DNA from: Comamonadaceae bacterium | Lineage (GTDB): Bacteria > Pseudomonadota > Gammaproteobacteria > Burkholderiales > Burkholderiaceae_C | Reading direction: 5' to 3' | DNA length: 5,716 bases | Assembly (NCBI GenBank): GCA_027490555.1 | Contig: JAIXXW010000367.1 | Coordinates: 1-5,716 of the forward strand | Part shown: in pieces, positions 1 through 5,674 of the stretch | Numbering within the stretch: position 1 is the first letter of the stretch | How the letters are laid out: each line of letters starts with the position of its first letter | Notes under the pieces: model-generated | What the model saw: only the letters and a program-made list of their open reading frames with translations | What the model was told of the DNA's origin: nothing | Databases searched by the model: none | Program-made: the position numbers and the translations under genes

Positions 1-1546
1 AGCTTTGGGCGACAAAAACCTCACCGGCATGGTCACGCCATCTGGTGTGCCGAACGGATGGATGCCCCCATTGGCCACCTTGAGTGAAAAAAACCTGCCC
101 GTCATGGCCACAGCATCCGTATGGGCGCCTGGTGTGCAAGCCCCATCGGAAGAATTGAGCGAAACAACCCTGCCCATCATGGCAACGCCATCAACAGGGG
201 CACCTGCTGAACAGACAAAAACAGAAGCTTTGATCAGCAATGCCCCAACTTCGGAATCAGAAACCGGACTGACGGCTGGTGCCGCCGCCGCAACGTCCTT
301 GATGCTCAGGGCTTTTCAAATTGGCCCGCACCTGCAAGTCATCACGCCCCAGACCGCCGCCCCCGAGGGCCAGAGCCTGGAGATGTTTGCCCGTTCACAA
401 GGCTTGGACGAAGCCGCCTTGCAATGGTTGATGGGCACAGCGAGCCCTTCGAACCGCCCCACCGGCCTGAACCCGGCTGACGGTACGGCCCTGGACATAC
501 CGCCAGGGCTGATGATGCCGACCTTGCCCGGACCGGGGGTGGCGAACTTGAGCCTTCGCAGCGCGAGCGAAGCCCCTGCCAGCCTGCTGGCGCCGCAGCA
601 GGGCTTGGCCACCGCAACGCCATGGCCCATGGCCAGCACTTGGGTGGCCACCCAGCCACTGGACACCCCCACCCAGGGCAAGACCGAGATATCCCCGGAT
701 AGCCGGCTCACGGGTCTGTTGCAACCCGCCAGCGGTGACACCTCCCCCGTCCAGATCACGGTCATCCAGTCGGACACCGACCATGCGCTCAAGCCAGTGG
801 CGACCGCTGGGGTCAGCGTGCCGGTCACCGCATCTGAATGGCTCAAAAGCAATACCTTGGAACTCCATCCCCTCAAAAACAGCCTCCTTGGGAAACAGGA
901 ACCACCCCTGAAATCACTGGACCTGTCCCACCTGGTCACACCCGAAATTCAAGCCACCCTCGAGACCCTGGACATGGGCGGAGGGTCTTTGGGTCAGGAT
1001 TCACCGGCACAAGGCCATGGCAGTTTCAACAGTCGGGCCGAGCCCACGGCCATGGGCCGCACCGAGTCTTCCGCCCCTGCCGCAGGTGCGCCCGAGCTGG
1101 ACAGTGCACAACGCCGGGAAAACATTCAGAACCTGGCCGAAAAAATGGGTCAGGCGGTCGGCCAGCGCATTCTGTCGGAGATTGAAAGAGGCCAATGGCA
1201 CCTGAAACTGTCCCTGCGACCCGCCACTTTGGGCCACATTGAGGTGGAAATGCGCATGCGAAGCGGCGAAATGGACGCGGTGTTCACCGCCGGTCAGGCA
1301 CTGACCCGGGAGTTGCTGAACGAGGGCATGTCCAAACTCAAAGACACTTTGAATCAAATGGGCATGGATGTTGCTTCATTGAAGGTGGACGATGGGCATC
1401 ACCGACAAGGTGGCGGAGAGTCGACACCCGATCGACAGGCCAATGTCAGGGACAATGCCCCCAGCGAATTGACCGAAACGACCGCTCCTCAGCCTGTCAT
1501 GGCCCCCACCAAGATGGGCGTGGATGGTTGGGATGTTCTGGTCTGA
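1..1546 (+). CDS. fliK: Flagellar hook-length control protein FliK (5' partial)
   Basis: FliK is an exported molecular ruler. It measures hook length and then, through its C-terminal domain, acts on FlhB to switch export from hook to filament proteins. The frame is open to the left edge (codons start at base 2), so the true start is outside the window; the TTG at base 5 is probably an internal leucine. Counting that codon as residue 1, 513 residues are visible, already longer than many FliK proteins (roughly 400). Residues 2-76 are three tandem 25-residue repeats. Residues about 80-370 are low-complexity, rich in Ala, Pro, Thr, Ser, Gly and Leu, as usual for FliK linkers. Residues about 375-470 match the Flg_hook domain, with the hallmark LSLRPATLGHIEVEM at 402-416, followed by a helical stretch with LTRELLNEGMSKLKDTLNQM. 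A polar tail of about 45 residues ends the protein. A short segment, FARSQGLDEAALQWLMG (128-144), stands out as structured within the linker. The family call is firm because of the C-terminal domain and the neighbours. Confidence 0.93.
   Translation, partial: ALGDKNLTGMVTPSGVPNGWMPPLATLSEKNLPVMATASVWAPGVQAPSEELSETTLPIMATPSTGAPAEQTKTEALISNAPTSESETGLTAGAAAATSLMLRAFQIGPHLQVITPQTAAPEGQSLEMFARSQGLDEAALQWLMGTASPSNRPTGLNPADGTALDIPPGLMMPTLPGPGVANLSLRSASEAPASLLAPQQGLATATPWPMASTWVATQPLDTPTQGKTEISPDSRLTGLLQPASGDTSPVQITVIQSDTDHALKPVATAGVSVPVTASEWLKSNTLELHPLKNSLLGKQEPPLKSLDLSHLVTPEIQATLETLDMGGGSLGQDSPAQGHGSFNSRAEPTAMGRTESSAPAAGAPELDSAQRRENIQNLAEKMGQAVGQRILSEIERGQWHLKLSLRPATLGHIEVEMRMRSGEMDAVFTAGQALTRELLNEGMSKLKDTLNQMGMDVASLKVDDGHHRQGGGESTPDRQANVRDNAPSELTETTAPQPVMAPTKMGVDGWDVLV
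8..232 (+). repeat. Three tandem 75-bp (25-residue) repeats in fliK
   Basis: The units are 8-82, 83-157 and 158-232, each exactly 75 bases, so the frame is kept. The translated units begin GDKNLTGMVTPS, SEKNLPVMATAS and SETTLPIMATPS, and each ends in leucine. The shared pattern is [GS]-[DE]-[KT]-[NT]-L-[TP]-x-M-[VA]-T-[PA]-S, with a looser Pro/Gly-rich second half. Units 2 and 3 are the most alike at the DNA level (both start AG[TC]GAAA and share CCTGCCC[GA]TCATGGC). The bases just before unit 1 (GCTTTG) equal the last six bases of unit 3, so the array may continue upstream of the window. Downstream of base 232 the pattern stops. Confidence 0.8.
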
Positions 1547-1559
1547 AGCGACACCTAAT

Positions 1560-1564
1560 GAGGA
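1560..1564 (+). promoter_or_regulatory. Ribosome binding site for fliL
   Basis: GAGGA lies six bases before the ATG at 1571, a good Shine-Dalgarno match at normal spacing. It supports that start for fliL and sits in the 24-base gap after the fliK stop codon. Confidence 0.75.
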
Positions 1565-1570
1565 ATCGAT

Positions 1571-2155
1571 ATGGCTGACGAAGAAATTGAAGTTGAAGGC
1601 AAAAAGAAATCACCGCTCATCAAAATCATTGTGATCGCCTTGGTGGCCATCCTTGTGCTCGTCGGCACCGTGGTCGGCACCCTGTTTGTGACCGGTTTTT
1701 TTGACAAAAAAGACACCCTGGCCGCCGAAGAGGCCCTGAAAAACCTGGAAAGCGGTGCGGCGAACAAAGACAAGGGCGGTGCGGCCGAAGCCGCCGCGCC
1801 GCAAAAAGTCGCCAAGGAATCCCCCGAACTGCAACGCTTTGAAAAGAGCTACATGGAGCTCGAAAAGCCTTTGGTCTCCAACATGACCAACACGCGCAAA
1901 GTGATGCAGCTCAACCTGGCCATCATGACCCACTACGACGAACGGGTTTTCAAGAATGCCAAAAAGCATGAGTTCGCCCTGCGCTCGGTGGCGCTGGATG
2001 TCATGCGGCAAATGACCGAAGCCGACCTGGCCAAACCCGAATTCCGCAGAGAACTGGCCGCCAAAATCCGCGAGGAAATGAACAGTATTTTGCAGAAATA
2101 CGAAGACTTTGGCGGCATCGAAGAAGTCTTCTTCACCAGTTTTGTCGTCCAGTGA
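1571..2155 (+). CDS. fliL: Flagellar basal-body-associated protein FliL
   Basis: FliL is a single-pass inner-membrane protein that surrounds or supports the MotA/MotB stator units and affects torque and swimming or swarming. The protein has 194 residues. A short charged cytoplasmic N-terminus (1-15, with a KKK at 11-13) is followed by one hydrophobic segment at about 16-40 (IIVIALVAILVLVGTVVGTL). An Ala/Gly/Lys-rich linker at about 45-85 precedes the periplasmic domain. That domain carries the family pattern: a YMELEKPLVSNM segment near the start, the middle VALDVMRQMTEADL, and the C-terminal VFFTSFVVQ ending exactly at the last residue, as FliL proteins typically do. The protein is somewhat longer than many FliL proteins (about 150-170), and the extra length lies in the linker. 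The start is supported by GAGGA six bases upstream. It follows fliK by 24 bases and precedes fliM by 31, the usual place for FliL. Sequence conservation in this family is low, but the architecture, C-terminus and position agree. Confidence 0.92.
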   Translation: MADEEIEVEGKKKSPLIKIIVIALVAILVLVGTVVGTLFVTGFFDKKDTLAAEEALKNLESGAANKDKGGAAEAAAPQKVAKESPELQRFEKSYMELEKPLVSNMTNTRKVMQLNLAIMTHYDERVFKNAKKHEFALRSVALDVMRQMTEADLAKPEFRRELAAKIREEMNSILQKYEDFGGIEEVFFTSFVVQ

Positions 2156-2186
2156 GACCGCCTGCAGCAAGAGCACCGGATTGACC

Positions 2187-3185
2187 ATGGCTGAAAACCA
2201 ACCCCTGTTGTCCCCTGAAGAACTGGCCGCCTTGTCGGCCAGTTTCAGCGATGGCTCGCTGGACGACCAACCGGGCTACAACCTCGACATCCAGGTTCGC
2301 AAACATGATTTGGCGGCTGAAGACAGCAGCCTGGGTGTGAACGTAGCGTCATTAGACATGATCAATGAGCGCTTCATCCGCTTGTTCCGGCTCGGGATGC
2401 TGGAGGTGCTCAGAACCAGCCCCCGGATGAACCCAACCCGCACCCAAATGGTCCGGTTCGGTGACTATGTCAAAGAACTCAAAGCGCCTCTGTCCGTGAA
2501 CATCGTGCGCATGAGCCCGTTTCGGGGCTATGCCATGGTGGTCATCGAACCCACGGTGATCTTCAGCTCCCTGGACAGTTTTTTTGGCGGTTTTGGCCGA
2601 GGGGTGGGACAACTGCCTGCAGGGCGTCTGTTCACGCCGACCGAAAGCCGCATCATCAAGATCATCCTGCAGGTTTTCTTCCGCTCCTTCAAGGAAGCCT
2701 GGGCCCCGTTGACGCCGGTGGATTTCGAGCATGTGAGCTCGGAAATCAACCCGCAATTTGCCCAGATCGTGGACGAAAACGACCTGGTGATCCTGTGTCG
2801 CTTCGAATCGGAGATGACCACACAGGGCTCCGGCTTTGTCGACATGGTCATCCCCTACGTCGCCCTCAAACCCGTGCGCGACCTGCTGCGCAGCCGCGTT
2901 CAGACAGGCGATGGCAACGAGGACTCCGACAAGGTTTGGCGGGAGCAACTGTCCGATGCGGTGCACGACGCTGAATTGGAAATCCAGATCCTGCTGGGCA
3001 AACTCAACCTGTCTTTGCAGCAGCTGCAAAGCATGCAACCTGGCGATATCTTGCCCTTCAAAAAAGCCGAATTTGCCAGGGCCACCATCCGGGACATGCC
3101 GGTCTACGACGTCGAAGTGGGTGCCATGGGCAGCCAGGTGGCCGTCAAAATTGTCCAAGCCGTCAGCCCCAACACGCCTGCATGA
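2187..3185 (+). CDS. fliM: Flagellar motor switch protein FliM
   Basis: FliM is the middle C-ring protein. It binds phosphorylated CheY through its N-terminus, FliG through its middle domain and FliN through its C-terminal domain, and so sets rotation direction. I chose the ATG at 2187 (332 residues, normal for FliM). The frame is open back to an ATG at 2109 inside fliL, but those 26 extra residues are Ser/Lys-rich and unlike FliM. No strong ribosome binding site precedes 2187. Middle domain (about 35-235): MINERFIRLFRLGMLEVL at 58-75, FFGGFGRG at 132-139 (the GGxG loop that contacts FliG), FTPTESRIIKIIL, EAWAPLTPVDFEHV, EINPQFAQIV at 186-195, and a PYVALKPVRDLL segment. The SpoA/FliN-like C-terminal domain is at about 255-326 (LSDAVHDAELEIQILLGKL, then MQPGDILPF). 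The N-terminus reads LLSPEELAALSASF where many FliM proteins have LSQxEIDALL, and the usual Arg-rich stretch before INERF is replaced by AEDSSLGVNVASLD. It is therefore a clear but divergent FliM. Confidence 0.93.
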   Translation: MAENQPLLSPEELAALSASFSDGSLDDQPGYNLDIQVRKHDLAAEDSSLGVNVASLDMINERFIRLFRLGMLEVLRTSPRMNPTRTQMVRFGDYVKELKAPLSVNIVRMSPFRGYAMVVIEPTVIFSSLDSFFGGFGRGVGQLPAGRLFTPTESRIIKIILQVFFRSFKEAWAPLTPVDFEHVSSEINPQFAQIVDENDLVILCRFESEMTTQGSGFVDMVIPYVALKPVRDLLRSRVQTGDGNEDSDKVWREQLSDAVHDAELEIQILLGKLNLSLQQLQSMQPGDILPFKKAEFARATIRDMPVYDVEVGAMGSQVAVKIVQAVSPNTPA

Positions 3186-3195
3186 TCTCCATACC

Positions 3196-3200
3196 GAGGA
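3196..3200 (+). promoter_or_regulatory. Ribosome binding site for fliN
   Basis: GAGGA six bases before the ATG at 3207, within the 21-base fliM-fliN spacer. It fixes the fliN start and indicates independent ribosome loading for this gene. Confidence 0.75.
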
Positions 3201-3206
3201 CCCCCC

Positions 3207-3518
3207 ATGAGCGAATTCACCGAAAACGATCCACCGCAGTTTGAGTCCAGCGACAAAGGACAGATCCATACCGATGTGCTGCAGAACATCCCTGTGACCC
3301 TGTCCATCGAGGTAGGCCGGGCTCAAATCAAAATCCGGGATTTGATGCGCCTGACGCAAGGCAGCGTGGTGGAGCTCGACCGCATCGCGGGTGAACCTCT
3401 GGACTTGCTGGTCAACAACACGGTGGTCGCACAAGGTGAAGTGGTGCTGGTCAACGACCGCTATGGCATTCGCCTGACGCGTGTCGTCCCCGCCTCCGAG
3501 CGCCTGGACAACCTTTGA
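3207..3518 (+). CDS. fliN: Flagellar motor switch protein FliN
   Basis: FliN forms the bottom of the cytoplasmic C-ring with FliM. It helps switching and serves as a docking site for the FliH/FliI export ATPase complex. The 103-residue product has a short acidic, disordered-looking N-terminus (1-22) and one SpoA (FliMN_C) domain at about 24-97. Diagnostic stretches are VLQNIPVTLSIEVGRAQIKI (24-43), the GSVVELDRIAGEPLDLLVNN segment, and VAQGEVVLVNDRYGIRLTRV followed by a polar end with SERLDNL. It is shorter than many FliN proteins (about 130-140) because the N-terminal extension is small; the folded domain appears complete. The start is backed by GAGGA at 3196-3200. It lies 21 bases after fliM and 18 before fliO, as expected for the C-ring pair. 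The only related alternative, a type III secretion SctQ-like protein, is excluded by the flagellar neighbours. Confidence 0.96.
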   Translation: MSEFTENDPPQFESSDKGQIHTDVLQNIPVTLSIEVGRAQIKIRDLMRLTQGSVVELDRIAGEPLDLLVNNTVVAQGEVVLVNDRYGIRLTRVVPASERLDNL

Positions 3519-3536
3519 GCGGATGCATCAGAGCCC

Positions 3537-3848
3537 ATGAACACCGGATGGACATTTGGCGATTGGCTGCAATATGTGCTCAGCTTCGCGCTGGTCATTG
3601 CCTTGTTGCTCGGATTGCTGTGGACCTTGCGCAAATTGCAAAACGGCTCACACATGCTGCGCAAAAAGAGCCAGCGCCTGCAGGCGGTTGAAACCCTGTC
3701 CATCGGCCCCCGGCAGAAGATCGTTCTGCTGCAGGTGGACGGTCAAGCCGTTTTGGTCGGTGTCACTGCACACCAAATGACCGCCCTCTCCCCTTGGCCA
3801 GCCACGGCGGCTGCGCCGACGGTACTTTTCAAAGACACCCCGCCATGA
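3537..3848 (+). CDS. fliO: Flagellar biosynthetic protein FliO
   Basis: FliO is a small membrane protein that helps FliP assemble into the export gate and is not kept in the final core in all species. The product is 103 residues. A short N-terminus leads into one hydrophobic helix at about 10-31 (WLQYVLSFALVIALLLGLLW), then basic residues (RKL, RKKSQR) that place the rest in the cytoplasm. The family core follows at 48-77: LQAVETLSIGPRQKIVLLQV, then DGQAVLVGVT. The ETLSIGPRQKIVLL block is the most recognisable FliO signature. The ribosome binding site is weak, with no good purine run in the 18-base spacer after fliN, so translation may depend on coupling from fliN. The stop codon overlaps the fliP start (ATGA). 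FliO is poorly conserved, but motif, topology and position all agree. Confidence 0.92.
   Translation: MNTGWTFGDWLQYVLSFALVIALLLGLLWTLRKLQNGSHMLRKKSQRLQAVETLSIGPRQKIVLLQVDGQAVLVGVTAHQMTALSPWPATAAAPTVLFKDTPP
3845..3848 (+). promoter_or_regulatory. ATGA start/stop overlap, fliO-fliP translational coupling
   Basis: The fliP ATG (3845-3847) overlaps the fliO TGA (3846-3848). Such overlaps usually let a terminating ribosome restart on the next gene. There is no clear Shine-Dalgarno sequence just upstream (the region is AAAGACACCCCGCC), which makes coupling the likely way fliP is translated. This would tie the amount of FliP to that of its assembly partner FliO. Confidence 0.7.
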
Positions 3849-4597
3849 AGCGCCACCTCAGCCTTGGGCTGATCCTGAGCCTTGTGCTGAGCCTGTTGCC
3901 TGTTTTGGCACAGGCGGCACCGGATTTGCCTGCCATCACCGCCACCAACACCGCACGCGGCACGCAGTACAGCCTGACGCTGCAATTGCTGGCCTTGATG
4001 ACGACCTTGACGGTCTTGCCATCCTTGCTGCTGATGATGACCGCTTTTGTGCGGATCGTGATCGTGATGTCCTTGCTCCGCCAGGCCCTGGGCACGGGAC
4101 AGACCCCCCCCAACATGGTCATCGTGGGCCTGTCCCTGTTTCTGACCCTGTTTGTGATGAGCCCGGTGCTGACCGAGGTGTACCAGACCGCCTTGCTGCC
4201 TTACATGAACCAGGGCATGAGCTTTGACAAAGCCTTGGCGGCGGCCGAAAAACCCATACGCGCCTTCATGCTGCTGCAAACCCGTGAAGACGACATCTCG
4301 ATGTTCATGGAGATCGCGCGCAACACGAATTTCAACAGCCCGCAAGACGTGCCCTTCACCACCTTGGTCCCGGCGTTCCTGACCTCCGAACTCAAAAGCG
4401 CCTTCACCATCGGATTCCTCATCTACATCCCCTTCGTGGTGATTGACCTCATCGTGGCCAGCGTGCTCATGTCCATGGGCATGATGATGTTGTCGCCGAT
4501 GATGATCTCGATGCCCTTCAAACTCATGTTGTTTGTGTTGGTGGACGGCTGGAGCCTGATCATGGGATCGCTGGCCGGCAGTTTCGTCATGCCCTGA
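3845..4597 (+). CDS. fliP: Flagellar export gate protein FliP
   Basis: FliP is the main subunit (five copies with FliQ and FliR) of the flagellar type III export gate in the inner membrane. From the ATG at 3845 it has 250 residues, close to the E. coli length (245). The frame is open further upstream to 3794, but the extra residues precede the signal peptide, so 3845 is right. Residues 1-24 form a cleavable signal peptide: MKRH, a leucine-rich core, and AQA before the likely cut at 24/25. Family landmarks follow: LTVLPSLLLMMTAFVRIVIV, LRQALGTGQTPPNMVIVGLS, LFLTLFVMSPVLTEVY, EKPIRAFMLLQTR, LVPAFLTSELKSAFTIGFLI, IPFVVIDLIVASVLMSMGMM and SMPFKLMLFVLVDGWSLIMG. The methionine cluster MSMGMMM (209-215) corresponds to the gasket that seals the closed pore. 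A small oddity is LSP at 216-218, where most FliP proteins read LPP. About four membrane helices are expected. It sits between fliO and fliQ as usual. Confidence 0.97.
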   Translation: MKRHLSLGLILSLVLSLLPVLAQAAPDLPAITATNTARGTQYSLTLQLLALMTTLTVLPSLLLMMTAFVRIVIVMSLLRQALGTGQTPPNMVIVGLSLFLTLFVMSPVLTEVYQTALLPYMNQGMSFDKALAAAEKPIRAFMLLQTREDDISMFMEIARNTNFNSPQDVPFTTLVPAFLTSELKSAFTIGFLIYIPFVVIDLIVASVLMSMGMMMLSPMMISMPFKLMLFVLVDGWSLIMGSLAGSFVMP

Positions 4598-4608
4598 AAG
4601 AAAAAACC

Positions 4609-4878
4609 ATGGATACCGCCACAGTCATCGATCTGAGCCGACACGCCCTTTGGACCATCGCGCTCGTGAGTGCCCCCTTGTTGCTGGTGGCTTTGGCCGT
4701 CGGCTTGATCATCGGCATCGTCCAGGCCGCCACCTCCATCAACGAGATGACGCTGAGCTTCATCCCGAAACTGATCGCCGAAGCTTTGGCCTTGCTGATT
4801 TTTGGCGGCTGGATGCTGACCACCCTGGTGGATTTCACGCGCAGCGTTTTTGAGCGCATACCCACCTTGTTCCAATGA
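4609..4878 (+). CDS. fliQ: Flagellar export gate protein FliQ
   Basis: FliQ is a small two-helix membrane protein that packs around FliP/FliR in the export gate. The product is 89 residues, the standard length. Helix 1 is at about 15-38 (WTIALVSAPLLLVALAVGLI) and helix 2 at about 52-73 (IPKLIAEALALLIFGGWMLT). The connecting loop holds the family signature, QAATSINEMTLSFIPKL at 39-55, where most FliQ proteins have Q-A-x-T-Q-I-N-E-x-T-L-x-F-x-P-K; only the Q at residue 43 is changed, to S. The start follows fliP by 11 bases, preceded by the purine-rich GAAAGAAAAAA, a weak ribosome binding site. fliR follows after 19 bases. The same fold occurs in non-flagellar type III secretion (SctS), but the neighbours are all flagellar. 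Confidence 0.97.
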   Translation: MDTATVIDLSRHALWTIALVSAPLLLVALAVGLIIGIVQAATSINEMTLSFIPKLIAEALALLIFGGWMLTTLVDFTRSVFERIPTLFQ

Positions 4879-4887
4879 AGCGGGCAC

Positions 4888-4893
4888 AGGTGA
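4888..4893 (+). promoter_or_regulatory. Ribosome binding site for fliR
   Basis: AGGTGA four bases before the ATG at 4898. It decides the fliR start in favour of 4898 over the in-frame ATG at 4850, which would lie inside fliQ and add a stretch unlike FliR. Confidence 0.7.
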
Positions 4894-4897
4894 CCCG

Positions 4898-5674
4898 ATG
4901 AACTTCTTGGCAGCCGACATCGTGGAAAGGTTCTACACCTTTTTATGGCCGATGCTGCGCATTTCGGCCTTGATGATCACCGCCCCCATCTTTTCCCTGA
5001 GTGCCTTCAACCTGCGCTTGAGGATTTTGATGGCCCTGGTTTTGACCTGGCTGATCTATCCGCTTTACAAATGGCCTGTGGTCGACCCCACATCGGCACA
5101 GGGGCTGGTGGAAGTCTTCAACCAGATCATGATCGGCGCCACCATGGGCTTGATTTTGCAAGTGGTGGTGGCTGCCGTGGTGGTGGCAGGTCAAAGCATT
5201 GCAGCGGCCATGGGCCTGTCCATGGCCAACATGATCGATCCCAACATGGGCAACGTGCCGGTGATTTCACAATTGTTGATCGTCATGTCCACCCTCATCT
5301 TTGTGGGCTTTGGTGGCCATGCCATCATGCTGGGCCTGATTCTGGAGTCCTTCAAAAGCCTGCCCATCGGCACCTCCATCATGGATCAGGCCGTCTACGG
5401 CCGGGTGCTTCAATGGAGTTCCATGGTCTTTCTGGGCGCCGTCTTGATGGCCCTGCCGGTCATGGTGGCCCTGCTCTTCATCAACGTGGGTCTGGGCGTT
5501 GTCACCCGCGCAGCGCCCAGTCTGAATATTTTCGCCGTGGGCTTCCCGGCCATGATCATGGCCGGCTTTGTCCTGCTCATCCTCTCTCTGGACAGCATTG
5601 GCGGTCGCATCAACTGGCTGTGGGTACAGGGCTTTTCGGTGGTGCGCGATGTTCTAGGAGTGTCCCGTGTCTGA
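4898..5674 (+). CDS. fliR: Flagellar export gate protein FliR
   Basis: FliR is the single-copy subunit that closes the FliP5-FliQ4-FliR1 export gate and contacts FlhB. From the ATG at 4898 it has 258 residues, near the E. coli length (261). It is strongly hydrophobic, with about six membrane-buried helices. Landmarks: the N-terminal FLWPMLRISALMITAPIFS, FNLRLRILMALVLTWL, the MGLSMANMIDPNMGNVPVIS block with Asp-Pro at 114-115, STLIFVGFGGHAIMLGLILE, ESFKSLPIGT, and the highly typical RAAPSLNIFAVGFPAMI starting at Arg204. The loop usually read as NGH in FliR is GGH here, a mild variation. The start is supported by AGGTGA at 4888-4893. The last eight bases overlap the flhB start, and the ribosome binding site of flhB lies inside the fliR coding sequence. 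Confidence 0.97.
   Translation: MNFLAADIVERFYTFLWPMLRISALMITAPIFSLSAFNLRLRILMALVLTWLIYPLYKWPVVDPTSAQGLVEVFNQIMIGATMGLILQVVVAAVVVAGQSIAAAMGLSMANMIDPNMGNVPVISQLLIVMSTLIFVGFGGHAIMLGLILESFKSLPIGTSIMDQAVYGRVLQWSSMVFLGAVLMALPVMVALLFINVGLGVVTRAAPSLNIFAVGFPAMIMAGFVLLILSLDSIGGRINWLWVQGFSVVRDVLGVSRV
5656..5660 (+). promoter_or_regulatory. Ribosome binding site for flhB
   Basis: AGGAG lies six bases before a GTG at 5667. It is a strong Shine-Dalgarno match inside the 3' end of fliR, and it supports the GTG start of the next gene. Confidence 0.75.

Noticed and set aside
615..640. Near-palindrome GCCATGGCCCATGGC in fliK
   Set aside because: Short, within coding sequence, and explained by neighbouring Met, Ala and Pro codons; similar CATGGCC strings recur throughout the window.
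600..690. Possible fourth degenerate copy of the FliK repeat (TPWPMASTWVATQPL, then GKTEIS)
   Set aside because: It shares a few residues with repeat unit 3 but needs gaps to align; this is expected by chance in a Pro/Thr/Ala-rich linker.
316..939. 207-codon open frame on the minus strand opposite fliK, with shorter overlapping ones
   Set aside because: Arg/Gly/Ser/Trp-rich shadow of the fliK linker with no recognisable domain and no upstream ribosome binding site noted.
1197..1220. TGGCAC resembling the -24 element of a sigma-54 promoter
   Set aside because: No TTGC-like -12 element follows at the required spacing, and it is inside the conserved Flg_hook coding region of fliK.
2109..2186. 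Upstream in-frame start for fliM inside fliL
   Set aside because: It would add 26 residues unlike any FliM N-terminus and overlap fliL by 47 bases; the ATG at 2187 gives the normal FliM length.
2352..3434. 360-codon open frame on the minus strand opposite fliM and fliN
   Set aside because: It lies antisense to two unmistakable genes; its protein is rich in His, Gln, Asp and Gly with no family pattern. Codon bias in the GC-rich + strand genes explains the lack of stops.
3794..3844. Upstream in-frame start for fliP
   Set aside because: It would put 17 residues in front of a clean signal peptide; the ATG at 3845 forms the ATGA overlap with fliO and gives the usual length.
4850..4897. Upstream in-frame start for fliR
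   Set aside because: It lies inside fliQ, adds 16 residues unlike FliR, and ignores the AGGTGA in front of 4898.
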